A stretch of 12,478 nucleotides of DNA from the NCBI GenBank assembly GCA_964594625.1, contig CAZQNC010000035.1:1-12478 (forward strand), in the 5' to 3' direction. A model generated the notes under the pieces. It worked only from the letters and a program-made list of their open reading frames with translations. It made no database searches and had not been told where the DNA came from. Source of the stretch: CAZESS01 sp964594625 (GTDB lineage Archaea; Thermoplasmatota; E2; UBA202; DSCA01). The position numbers and the translations under genes were made by a program. Each line of letters starts with the position of its first letter. Positions within the stretch are counted from its first letter, which is position 1. Shown piece by piece: positions 4,670 through 11,193 of the stretch.

Positions 4670-6024
4670 TGCATGGGAAGGGTTTCCATGGCCTGCCGGA
4701 CCAGCTCGGCCGGGTACTCGTAGTCGATGAGCTTGCCGTCGAAGTAGGCGTCGTAGGCGCCGAGGTCGAAGTGCCCGTGCCCGGAGTTGTTGAAGAAGAT
4801 GGTTTTTTCTTCCCCGGTTTTTTTGCATCGCAATGCTTCGTCGATGGCGGCTTTGACCGCGTGCGTTGCCTCCGGGGCGACCACATGTCCCTCTGTTCGG
4901 GCAAACAACTGCGCTGCCTTGAACACCTCGTTTTGGTGGAAGGCGGCGGCGTCCATGACGCCGTCCCGGGTCAGCCGGCTGAGGATGGGCGAGTCGCCGT
5001 GGTAGCGCAGCCCGCCGGCGTGTATTGGAGGGGGCACATAGTCGTGGCCAAGCGTGTGCATCTTCATGATGGGGGTGAGCCCGGCCGCATCGCCGTAATC
5101 GTAGGCGTAGAGACCCTTGGTCAGGGTGGGGCAGGCGGTGGGCTCGCAGGAGATGATGCTGGTGTCGGGGTGTTCGCCGCGGAGCTTGTCTCCGGCGAAG
5201 GGAAACGAGGCACCGGCGAAGTTCGATCCGCCGCCGGTGCATCCGAGCACCACGTCCGGGTATTCGTCTATTTTTTTGAACTGTTTTTTGGCTTCGAGGC
5301 CGATGATGCTCTGGTGGAGGCAGACGTGGTTGAGCACGGAGCCAAGTGAGTAATGTGTGTTTTCATGTGTGGCGGCGTCTTCGACCGCCTCGGAGATGGC
5401 GATGCCCAGGCTGCCGGACGTGTCGGGGTCTTTTTCCAGGATTTTTCGGCCTGCTTCGGTGGTGGTGCTGGGGCTGGGGAGACAGGTTGCTCCCCAGACG
5501 CGCATGAGGCTTTTCCGGTATGGTTTTTGCTCGTAGCTGACCCTGACCATGTACACGGTGCATTGGATGTCGAAGAACGAGGTGGCGAAGGCCAGCGAGG
5601 AGCCCCATTGCCCGGCGCCGGTTTCGGTGGCCAGCCGTTCGATGCCTTCTTTTTGGTTGTAGTAGGCCTGGGCGACCGCGGTGTTGGGCTTGTGTGACCC
5701 TGGCGGTGAGACACCCTCCCATTTGTAGTATATTTTTGCCGGGGTTTTGAGATGTTGTTCAAGGCGACGGGCCCGGTAGAGCGGGGTGGGCCGCCACAGC
5801 CGGTAGATGTCTCTGATGTCGTTGGGTATGTCGATGTATCGTTCGGTTGTCATTTCCTGTCGTATCAGTTCTTTTGGGAAAAGTGGTGTGAGGTCGTCGG
5901 GGGCTACCGGTTCTCTGGTGGCGGGGTGCATGACAGGGTCGAGTGGCTCGTGGAGGTCGGCCTGGATGTTGTACCATTGTGTCGGCATTTCGTTTTCGTC
6001 GAGCTGTATCTTTGTGGGTTCCAT
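4666..6024 (-). CDS. trpB2: Tryptophan synthase beta chain, TrpB2 type
   Basis: The 452-residue PLP enzyme is the long TrpB2 form, extended at the N-terminus relative to the roughly 400-residue TrpB1. Key features are PPGSHKPNTA (108-116) with the PLP-binding lysine 112, ETGAGQWG (134-141) with the catalytic glutamate 134, and the glycine-rich phosphate loop CTGGGSNFAG (262-271). It would join indole with serine, or with O-phosphoserine as reported for some archaeal TrpB2 enzymes, to make tryptophan in the cytoplasm. No trpA or other trp gene is nearby, which is common for trpB2. The start at 6024 is supported by a TATA-like box 26 bp upstream, giving a leaderless mRNA. It forms an operon with the AcoX/NAD-kinase-like gene through an ATGA overlap, and is divergent from an HTH-ACT regulator that could control it. 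Confidence 0.95.
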   Translation of the reverse strand: MEPTKIQLDENEMPTQWYNIQADLHEPLDPVMHPATREPVAPDDLTPLFPKELIRQEMTTERYIDIPNDIRDIYRLWRPTPLYRARRLEQHLKTPAKIYYKWEGVSPPGSHKPNTAVAQAYYNQKEGIERLATETGAGQWGSSLAFATSFFDIQCTVYMVRVSYEQKPYRKSLMRVWGATCLPSPSTTTEAGRKILEKDPDTSGSLGIAISEAVEDAATHENTHYSLGSVLNHVCLHQSIIGLEAKKQFKKIDEYPDVVLGCTGGGSNFAGASFPFAGDKLRGEHPDTSIISCEPTACPTLTKGLYAYDYGDAAGLTPIMKMHTLGHDYVPPPIHAGGLRYHGDSPILSRLTRDGVMDAAAFHQNEVFKAAQLFARTEGHVVAPEATHAVKAAIDEALRCKKTGEEKTIFFNNSGHGHFDLGAYDAYFDGKLIDYEYPAELVRQAMETLPMQ

Positions 6025-6045
6025 GTCTGCTGTAAACGCACCGGG

Positions 6046-6054
6046 TATTTATAA
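6046..6054 (-). promoter_or_regulatory. TATA-like box for the trpB2 operon
   Basis: On the minus strand TTATAAATA is centred about 26 bp before the ATG at 6024, so transcription should begin at or next to the start codon. This is the spacing of archaeal leaderless promoters. Confidence 0.65.
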
Positions 6055-6073
6055 TTTTGTATAAAAATATACA

Positions 6074-6097
6074 TTAAAGTATATAATTTAACTTTAA
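6074..6097. promoter_or_regulatory. Candidate operator in the divergent trpB2/ACT-regulator spacer
   Basis: TTAAAGT (6074-6080) and ACTTTAA (6091-6097) are perfect 7-bp inverted arms 10 bp apart. They sit in the middle of the 124-bp spacer between the two leaderless promoters, upstream of both TATA-like boxes. A dimeric regulator, possibly the adjacent HTH-ACT protein, could bind here. AT-rich composition makes chance palindromes likely, so this is tentative. Confidence 0.35.
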
Positions 6098-6119
6098 AGA
6101 TATTTTTTGTAATGCGATG

Positions 6120-6127
6120 TTTTATAT
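6120..6127 (+). promoter_or_regulatory. TATA-like box for the HTH-ACT regulator
   Basis: TTTATATT is centred about 26 bp before the ATG at 6149, again predicting a leaderless transcript. No ribosome binding site is visible before that ATG. Confidence 0.6.
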
Positions 6128-6148
6128 TGATAAATTTCATGTACGAGC

Positions 6149-6649
6149 ATGTGGCAGCAGATATACACGTTCTTCCGGCAATACCCCGCGCAGCAGAAGG
6201 TGGCCGAACTGCTCCTCATGTACGGTCTTCGCGTCCAAACGGATGGACTGTTCTGCGGACCAATCGAACTCTCCCATGCAAAGGTTGCCAGGGCGATAGG
6301 CGTGGACCGCCGGGCCGTGGCGAGCACCATCGAAACCATCATGGAACACGAGGAGCTGCAGCCCGTGTTCGCCAACCTGCAGCCCACAAGCCATCTGAAA
6401 GAGGTGGCCCCGCACATGGGCTGGGGCGTCGTCGAAATCATCCCGGTTGATGCCAGCAAGCCGGGCATCCTGGCCGCGGTTGCAGCTATCATCGCCGATG
6501 CGGGCATCAGCATCCGCCAGGCCGTCGTCGACGACTACCAGATGACCGAGGAACCCCGCCTGTTTATCGTCACGGAAACCCCGCTCCCCGGCGACGTCAT
6601 CACGTCGATACGTTCCTGCAAAGACGTCAAAGCGGTCATCGCCTATTAA
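6149..6649 (+). CDS. HTH-ACT domain regulatory protein
   Basis: The 166-residue protein combines an N-terminal helix-turn-helix-like region (about 41-66, ELSHAKVARAIGVDRRAVAST and on) with a C-terminal ACT domain (about 93-166). The ACT part begins GVVEIIPVDASKPGILAAVAAIIADAGISIRQ, continues through DDYQMTEEPRLFIVTE, and ends VKAVIAY. ACT domains bind amino acids, and archaeal proteins of this architecture (COG2061-like) have been predicted to regulate amino acid metabolism genes or homoserine dehydrogenase. It is divergent from trpB2, which suggests that it senses an amino acid and controls that operon and itself. No ligand can be read from the sequence. The start at 6149 is chosen from promoter spacing and the conserved-looking N-terminus; the length is typical. 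Confidence 0.82.
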   Translation: MWQQIYTFFRQYPAQQKVAELLLMYGLRVQTDGLFCGPIELSHAKVARAIGVDRRAVASTIETIMEHEELQPVFANLQPTSHLKEVAPHMGWGVVEIIPVDASKPGILAAVAAIIADAGISIRQAVVDDYQMTEEPRLFIVTETPLPGDVITSIRSCKDVKAVIAY

Positions 6650-6668
6650 CCTGAAACACCATCGCAAC

Positions 6669-6676
6669 TTTAATAA
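6669..6676 (+). promoter_or_regulatory. TATA-like box for the lipoprotein gene
   Basis: TTTAATAA is centred about 27 bp before the ATG at 6699, consistent with leaderless initiation. It lies about 20 bp after the stop of the ACT regulator, so the lipoprotein gene probably has its own promoter. Confidence 0.6.
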
Positions 6677-6698
6677 ATTCCAAGGTACTTTCCATCCT

Positions 6699-7211
6699 AT
6701 GCGGGTCACCAACATGGCCGCCATGGCCTGTATCATCCTTTCATTCATACTGCTGCCCGCCCTGTCCGGCTGCATCGGCCCACGGGAGGTCGCACAGCGG
6801 ATGATGGACCGGCTCGAGCCAGAAGACGAATACCGGTGGCAGGAAAAACTGGACGGCCGCGAGGATTTCAACCTCATCGACACCATCAACGAAAACGCCG
6901 CAAAAGTGGAAACCTACCCGCTTCGCCCCCTCAAAAAAGATGCATTGTTTTTACATCTCTACGTAGACATTAACTTTTCCAACGTCATCAACAAGGACTG
7001 GGAATGCCTGACCACCGGATACGCAAACATCACCATAACGAAGCCCAACGGCGAAAACGAAACATACGATTACCGGGTGCTGGGAAAGGACAACACATAT
7101 AATGAGTTCTTCTATTTCCCCAATCCAGCCGTGGGCAACTGGACCCTCACCGTCAAGGTGCGGGGCTCCGGATACTACCGGATGTATGCAGAGGCATACG
7201 AACCCGTGTAG
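6699..7211 (+). CDS. Predicted secreted lipoprotein of unknown function
   Basis: The 170-residue product starts with a short signal peptide: MRVTNMAAMA, a hydrophobic stretch CIILSFILLPA, then the lipobox LSGC. Cysteine 25 would be the lipid-modified residue, so the protein should be anchored outside the cell. The mature part begins with a charged helical segment (REVAQRMMDRLEPEDEYRWQEKLDGRED). It then becomes beta-rich, with FLHLYVDINFSNVINKDWEC, YANITITKPNGENETYDYRVL and a C-terminal VGNWTLTVKVRGSGYYRMYAEAY. That last pattern looks like the end of a beta-sandwich domain of the pre-peptidase-C-terminal or jelly-roll kind. I do not recognise the family. The last base of the TAG stop (7211) is also the first base of the following tRNA gene. 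Confidence 0.75.
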   Translation: MRVTNMAAMACIILSFILLPALSGCIGPREVAQRMMDRLEPEDEYRWQEKLDGREDFNLIDTINENAAKVETYPLRPLKKDALFLHLYVDINFSNVINKDWECLTTGYANITITKPNGENETYDYRVLGKDNTYNEFFYFPNPAVGNWTLTVKVRGSGYYRMYAEAYEPV

Positions 7212-7282
7212 CCGGCGTAGCTCAGCGGTAGAGCGTCTGACTCGTAATCAGAAGATCGAGGGTTCAAATCCCTCCGCCGGCT
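7211..7282 (+). tRNA. tRNA-Thr (anticodon CGT)
   Basis: A complete 72-nt cloverleaf can be folded. The acceptor stem GCCGGCG pairs fully with CGCCGGC, the D arm is GCTC/GAGC, the anticodon stem TCTGA/TCAGA encloses the loop CTCGTAA with anticodon CGT (codon ACG), and the T arm GAGGG/CCCTC encloses TTCAAAT. The discriminator base is T and CCA is not encoded. No intron is present. The gene begins on the final base of the preceding stop codon, so it is probably cut out of a longer mRNA by RNase P, or made from a promoter inside that coding region. Confidence 0.97.
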
Positions 7283-7380
7283 CTAACAGTGAAGTGCAGG
7301 AGAAGACACGGTTTCCCTAACTTTTCGACACGGGTTCTGATGGCAGTGTACAAAGCATAAGGAAAAGCAAAGAGTATACA

Positions 7381-7410
7381 GAAAAAGAGGGAAAAAGAGG
7401 GAAAAAAGGG
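7381..7410 (-). terminator. T-rich triple repeat ending the C25 protease transcript
   Basis: Three 10-bp near-identical units (GAAAAAGAGG twice, then GAAAAAAGGG) end three bases from the protease stop. On the minus strand they read as three T-runs separated by CCC, a plausible archaeal termination region. The spacer between the tRNA and this point (7283-7380) holds nothing else that I can identify. Confidence 0.5.
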
Positions 7411-7413
7411 CCG

Positions 7414-9318
7414 TTAGTAACCGCCGATTTTAAGGCTGGGGTCTCCCAGGAGCACCCATCCTTCGACGGTTTTGCCGTCAATCTGGTTGGACATGGGCGG
7501 GAATTTCACCAGGAAGTTGGTGATGGCTGTCCCGTGCGCCGCTCCGAGCATGTCCTTGCCCTCCTGAGCGTAGACCCGGAAGAACTCGATGTCGATGAAC
7601 CCGCCCCGGTATTGGATGCCGTCGAAGATGCCGTCGTCGTCGCTGTCACCGGATTTGCCGTAGCCGTACGAGGTACAGCCGATGCTGGCGATGGCTCCCT
7701 TGTCCGTGGCCCGGACGATCCACCAGCCGAAGCTCTCGGGCCCGTAGTCGGAATGCGCGATGACGGCGTCGAGATGGCTGAACTTAAGCAGATTGAGCAG
7801 GCTGATGTTGAACTTGCTGTTGCTGCATCCACCGATGACACATACGGGGTACATGCCCTCGTTGCCGAACAGCATGAACTGCGTCTCGTCGATGCCTATC
7901 CACGTGTTGCCGTCCTGTGGGGGATGGTTCGCCCAGCTCATCGGGTTGCCATGCCCTTCGAAATTCAAAAAGCCGTATCCCTGGCTGACAGCGTCGATGA
8001 TGTCCTGCCCGTCGGCGAGCGTCTCATCAGATGTGAACAGCGTTGTCGGTTCGATGCCGAGCGGCTCCAGATATTCTATGGTTTTGCTGACGGTTTCTTC
8101 GCCGTCGTACCACTGGTCGCCGGGGAAGGTGTCGCCGCCTATGCCCAGGTAGCGGTTGGCCCAGTCGCTGCCCGCGGCGGTGGTCTCATAGGTGATAATC
8201 TTGTCCACCATGACGTTTACCTCGTACACGTTGCGGCAGGCCAGTCGGCCGATGTACACGTCGGGGAACATATCCAGTTCGTCCGTTCCGCTGAAACTCC
8301 ACTCGCCGAACAGGTCGTTGTCGTTGGTGTCCCAGCTCTCAAAGACGGCGCTCCCGTTGTCGTACCGGTATATGTCGGAGAAGTACAGGTCGCTGAGGAA
8401 GCGCTTGTCGCCGTCGTTGGCGTTCAGATGGGTGTACCGTACCGGGCACCACCATTGTTCCTCGAGGAGGCCGCCGTGGCGGCCGCCGACCAGCATGACG
8501 TATGTGATGCCCCAGTCTTCCAGTGCGTCCTTGATGTAGTATTTGATTTGCTCGGCTTCGTCGCGGCCCTCCGCCGATGTGTATACCTCGTCGAGCGTCA
8601 CGAGCCTGGTTGCCAGGCCGTGGTCTTCCTTGTGCTGTACCAGCGGCTGCAGTGCGTCGGTGAACGCCTGCGGCGTGATGATCAGCAGGTCGTAGTCGTC
8701 GGCGGTCAGCATCGGTGTAGCCGGCGGCTCGTAGGCGACGTCGACGTCGATGTGGTCGGCGAGGTGGAGCACGTTGTCCTGTGGCGCGTAGCGGGCGGGG
8801 AATGCCTGCAGCGTGAGAAATATCATGTGTTCATCCTGGTGTAATCCCACCCTCGTGTTCCACTGTATCCATGTGTCGGGGTATACTGTGTTGCTGTCGT
8901 AGACGGGGCCCGTTTGCTGCACCTGCGCGACCTGCTGCATGTTGTACGGCGTCGGCGTGGCTGCCGGTGCAACGGGCGCGTCCAGCTGCCGTGTCGTTAC
9001 GTCGCCGACGGTCACCCGGACATCTCTAATACGGGTGCCCAGCGGAAACGTCATCGTATGTGTCAGATATGGCAGCATTGGTTCGCCCTCGTTCATGGTG
9101 GTGGCGCTGGCCTCCGCCAGCTTCACGCCGGTCCATCCCTCGCGGGTCTGCTCGACCTGCAGCGTGGATGGCTGTATTGAAAGCGTTGTTGACGCGGTCG
9201 TGCTTTTGTTTTCTGTGTTGTGTGTCAATGACATCTGCCCGGTAAAGCCGGCGATGCCGCTGCCGAACAGCAGCATGGTTACTGCTATGGCAATTCCTGC
9301 TTTGGATATGCCTCTCAT
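7414..9318 (-). CDS. Secreted peptidase family C25 (gingipain-like) cysteine protease
   Basis: This 634-residue protein has a Sec signal peptide (basic MRGISKAG, then a hydrophobic core to about residue 24) and an N-terminal region (about 45-200) resembling the gingipain propeptide/beta domain. The caspase-like C25 catalytic domain follows (about 205-630). It has YDLLIITPQAFTDALQPL (209-226), the histidine motif NFEGHGNP (452-459, His456) and the cysteine motif VCVIGGCSN (492-500, Cys498). The domain ends with the family's WVLLGDPSLKIGG. An acidic DSDDDGIFDG (558-567) may bind calcium. It probably degrades extracellular proteins. No C-terminal sorting, Ig-like or transmembrane anchor is seen, so the enzyme may be released. 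The start has both a TATA-like box and a GGTGAGGT ribosome binding site four bases from the ATG. Confidence 0.93.
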   Translation of the reverse strand: MRGISKAGIAIAVTMLLFGSGIAGFTGQMSLTHNTENKSTTASTTLSIQPSTLQVEQTREGWTGVKLAEASATTMNEGEPMLPYLTHTMTFPLGTRIRDVRVTVGDVTTRQLDAPVAPAATPTPYNMQQVAQVQQTGPVYDSNTVYPDTWIQWNTRVGLHQDEHMIFLTLQAFPARYAPQDNVLHLADHIDVDVAYEPPATPMLTADDYDLLIITPQAFTDALQPLVQHKEDHGLATRLVTLDEVYTSAEGRDEAEQIKYYIKDALEDWGITYVMLVGGRHGGLLEEQWWCPVRYTHLNANDGDKRFLSDLYFSDIYRYDNGSAVFESWDTNDNDLFGEWSFSGTDELDMFPDVYIGRLACRNVYEVNVMVDKIITYETTAAGSDWANRYLGIGGDTFPGDQWYDGEETVSKTIEYLEPLGIEPTTLFTSDETLADGQDIIDAVSQGYGFLNFEGHGNPMSWANHPPQDGNTWIGIDETQFMLFGNEGMYPVCVIGGCSNSKFNISLLNLLKFSHLDAVIAHSDYGPESFGWWIVRATDKGAIASIGCTSYGYGKSGDSDDDGIFDGIQYRGGFIDIEFFRVYAQEGKDMLGAAHGTAITNFLVKFPPMSNQIDGKTVEGWVLLGDPSLKIGGY

Positions 9319-9321
9319 GTT

Positions 9322-9356
9322 ACCTCACCGTATAGATATATGGCAGCGGTATAAAG
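9322..9356 (-). promoter_or_regulatory. Promoter and ribosome binding site of the C25 protease gene
   Basis: On the minus strand a TATA-like CTTTATACC (about 9357-9348) lies about 34 bp before the ATG, and GGTGAGGT (9329-9322) sits four bases before it. This gene therefore seems to have a very short leader with a good Shine-Dalgarno sequence, unlike the leaderless genes elsewhere in the window. Confidence 0.6.
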
Positions 9357-9422
9357 CTTTAGCTCTTCGACGGGATTCTATGAAGGAGCGCTGTACAGAT
9401 GGGTCGGCGGTACATGCCTGTT

Positions 9423-9572
9423 TCAGAGCAACGGTTCGGGTTCTGTCCGTAAGAATGACATGGCGAACTTGGAGACCGTGATCTCCCGGCTGCAGCGGGA
9501 GCAGACCATGTAGACCTTCTCGTGGTATGAATGCTGTATGAGCGCGCCGCCACAGCATGGACATCGCTGCAT
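9423..9572 (-). CDS. Small zinc-ribbon protein (49 residues)
   Basis: A short frame reads MQRCPCCGGALIQHSYHEKV and continues to LLRTEPEPLL-like residues before TGA at 9425-9423 (the actual end is FLRTEPEPLL). Two cysteine pairs, Cys4/Cys7 (RCPCCGG) and Cys24/Cys27 (VCSRCSRE), are about 17 residues apart, the layout of a treble-clef or zinc-ribbon fold. The ATG is preceded by a textbook ribosome binding site, GGGGAGGT, with six bases of spacing. A TATA-like box (ATAAATATTA, 9620-9611) sits about 25 bp further up. This supports a real gene despite its size. It lies between htpX and the C25 protease on the same strand, with its own promoter. Function is unknown; small zinc ribbons often bind nucleic acid or proteins. 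Confidence 0.72.
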   Translation of the reverse strand: MQRCPCCGGALIQHSYHEKVYMVCSRCSREITVSKFAMSFLRTEPEPLL

Positions 9573-9655
9573 TTTTGTACCTCCCCAGAAATATACCACA
9601 GAGGACTAATTAATATTTATTGTGTAAATTGCTATCAATGGGCAGGGTGAGAGCG

Positions 9656-10540
9656 TTACATGGTCGTCAGCCGCTCTATGCGATCCTCCAATGGCGGATG
9701 GGTCGCCCAGAGTGAGCCGCGCCGTGACCGCTTGAACGGGTTGGCGATGTAGAGCGGCGCAACCGTCCGTGAACCCTTGGGGTCGTCGGGCAGGTCGGCC
9801 CGGATCTTCCGCAGCGCACCGGCCAGCCCGTCCGGGTTGCGGGTGAGCATCGCCCCGTTGGCATCGGCCAGGTACTCCCGGCGTCGGGACATGAACAGGT
9901 AGGCGAGGCGGCTCAGGAGCGGCGCGAGGACGGCGAACATGATGGCGACGATGATGAGCGGTGCCGCGTGTTTCCCGCGCTGTCGCCCCGCACCGAAGAA
10001 GAAGCTTCGGAGCAGAATCTCGGCGATGAGGGCGATGGCGCCGATGACGCCCACGGTGACCGTCGATACAAGGATGTCGCGGTTGGCGATGTGGCTCATC
10101 TCATGGCTCATGACGCCTTCGAGCTCCTCCCCGTTGAGCTTTTCGAGGGCGCCCGTGGTCACGCAGATAATCGCTTCACCGGGGTGTTTCCCGGTGGCGA
10201 AGGCGTTGATGTCGCTTGATTCCTGGACGTATGCTTCGGGAACGGGCAGTCCCGCGGCGACGGCCATCTCCTCGACCTTGTAGAGGAACAGTTTCTCCCG
10301 CCGGCTGCGGGGATTCGCCGGTCGGGCTTTGGCGGCGCTGAGCACGCTTTTGACGGAAAACGTGTATGACAGTGCCACGTAGAGCAGGGCTACAGGTAGC
10401 CCGATGGCGAACGACAGGATGGGAGAGACGCCAAGAGCGAAGGCGAAGGCGAAGATAATGCTGAAGAACAGGACGAGCATGAAGAGGCAGACAGCCAGCG
10501 TCGCCTGCCTGTTTCTCCGTATGTGTTCCTCTGGAAGCAT
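9656..10540 (-). CDS. htpX: HtpX-type membrane zinc metalloprotease
   Basis: The 294-residue protein is an M48-family integral membrane protease. The zinc motif HEMSH is at 146-150 within GVMSHEMSHIANRD, and the third ligand is probably Glu222 in RREYLADANGA. Four hydrophobic segments flank the catalytic part: about 14-36, 38-61, 157-177 and 192-216. NPDGLAGAL and THPPLEDRIERL are also family features. It would degrade damaged membrane proteins on the cytoplasmic side. I chose the ATG at 10540 (MLPEEHIRRNRQ) because it gives the family length and lies 10 bp after the lemA stop. A frame 19 codons longer would overlap lemA and adds an unlikely sequence. No ribosome binding site is evident, so translation may depend on lemA. 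The lemA-htpX order is a widespread pair. Confidence 0.94.
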   Translation of the reverse strand: MLPEEHIRRNRQATLAVCLFMLVLFFSIIFAFAFALGVSPILSFAIGLPVALLYVALSYTFSVKSVLSAAKARPANPRSRREKLFLYKVEEMAVAAGLPVPEAYVQESSDINAFATGKHPGEAIICVTTGALEKLNGEELEGVMSHEMSHIANRDILVSTVTVGVIGAIALIAEILLRSFFFGAGRQRGKHAAPLIIVAIMFAVLAPLLSRLAYLFMSRRREYLADANGAMLTRNPDGLAGALRKIRADLPDDPKGSRTVAPLYIANPFKRSRRGSLWATHPPLEDRIERLTTM

Positions 10541-10550
10541 GGTGGGAGGG

Positions 10551-11105
10551 CTAGAATGAGACCTGCGGGGGCTCCCGCAGATTCTCGGGCACATCAAGCA
10601 TGTTCCGCTCAGTTCTGCCCATCAGGCCGGCGAACCACCGGCCCGGCAGCGTCTCGATGGCGTTGTTGTAGTACAGCACCGCATCGTTGTAATGCTGCCG
10701 TGCGTACGCCACCTTGTTTTCCGTATGGCTGAGCTCATCCTGCAGCTGCAGGAAAGTGCTGTTGGCCTTCAGATCCGGATATTGCTCCGCCACGGCGAAG
10801 AGGCTCTTCAACGCCTGCTGCAGCTGATTGTCCGCCTCGATGTTTTCCTGGCGAGTGCCGGCCTGCATCAGCGACGCCCTCGCCTTCGTTACCGCTTCGA
10901 GCACCTCCCGCTCGTGCTCCATGTAGCCCTTGACCGTCTCGACGAGGTTGGGGATGAGCTCGGCGCGCCGGCGGAGCTGCACGTCTATCTGCGCCCAGGC
11001 GTTGTCGATGCGGTTTTCCGCCCGAATTATCTTGTTGTAATAGTAGGCGGGTATGAGCACGACGAGCAGCACGACGAGAATGGCAAGAATGATGAGCCAA
11101 ACCAT
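10551..11105 (-). CDS. lemA: LemA family protein
   Basis: The 184-residue protein has one N-terminal membrane helix (about 3-24, VWLIILAILVVLLVVLIPAY) followed by a long helical bundle. Typical LemA signatures are YYNKIIRAENRIDNAWAQID (22-41), LRRRAELIPNLVETVKGYMEHE (44-65), and AVAEQYPDLKANSTFLQLQDEL (104-125). NKVAYARQHYNDAVLYYNNAIETLPGRW (133-160) follows. The length is normal. The biochemical role is not established, but the gene is very often found beside htpX, as here, so a role in membrane quality control is a reasonable inference. The ATG is supported by GGTGAT three bases upstream and a TATA-like box 31-38 bp upstream. Confidence 0.94.
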   Translation of the reverse strand: MVWLIILAILVVLLVVLIPAYYYNKIIRAENRIDNAWAQIDVQLRRRAELIPNLVETVKGYMEHEREVLEAVTKARASLMQAGTRQENIEADNQLQQALKSLFAVAEQYPDLKANSTFLQLQDELSHTENKVAYARQHYNDAVLYYNNAIETLPGRWFAGLMGRTERNMLDVPENLREPPQVSF

Positions 11106-11108
11106 GGT

Positions 11109-11143
11109 ATCACCATAGAGAGATGCCGAAACAGATATATAAA
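11109..11143 (-). promoter_or_regulatory. Promoter and ribosome binding site of lemA-htpX
   Basis: On the minus strand TTTATATA (11143-11136) and GGTGAT (11114-11109) precede the lemA ATG. Transcription should begin around 11117, just ahead of the ribosome binding site. The 88-bp spacer is shared with the divergent marC-like gene. Confidence 0.6.
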
Positions 11144-11164
11144 CGATGTGTTTTCAAAACGCAC

Positions 11165-11173
11165 TTTTTTATC
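11165..11173 (+). promoter_or_regulatory. TATA-like box for the MarC-family gene
   Basis: A TTTTTTAT element is centred about 25 bp before the ATG at 11194, predicting a leaderless transcript. It is weaker than the other TATA-like boxes in the window. Confidence 0.4.
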
Positions 11174-11193
11174 CCACTTCCGCATACTGATGT

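Noticed and set aside
3636..4730. A 364-codon plus-strand frame opposite the AcoX/NAD-kinase-like gene
   Set aside because: It is a composition shadow of a gene with clear family motifs on the minus strand, and its own product looks like random GC-rich coding.
4670..5242. N-terminal extension of the AcoX/NAD-kinase-like frame up to a 559-residue product
   Set aside because: The extra part is arginine- and histidine-rich out-of-frame reading of trpB2. The family N-terminus begins exactly at the ATG overlapping the trpB2 stop.
7534..8844. A 436-codon plus-strand frame opposite the C25 protease
   Set aside because: It mirrors the third-position bias of the real gene on the other strand, resembles no protein family, and lacks a start signal.
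10541..10597. Longer HtpX start at 10597
   Set aside because: It would add 19 residues that overlap lemA and do not look like an HtpX N-terminus. The ATG at 10540 gives the normal length.
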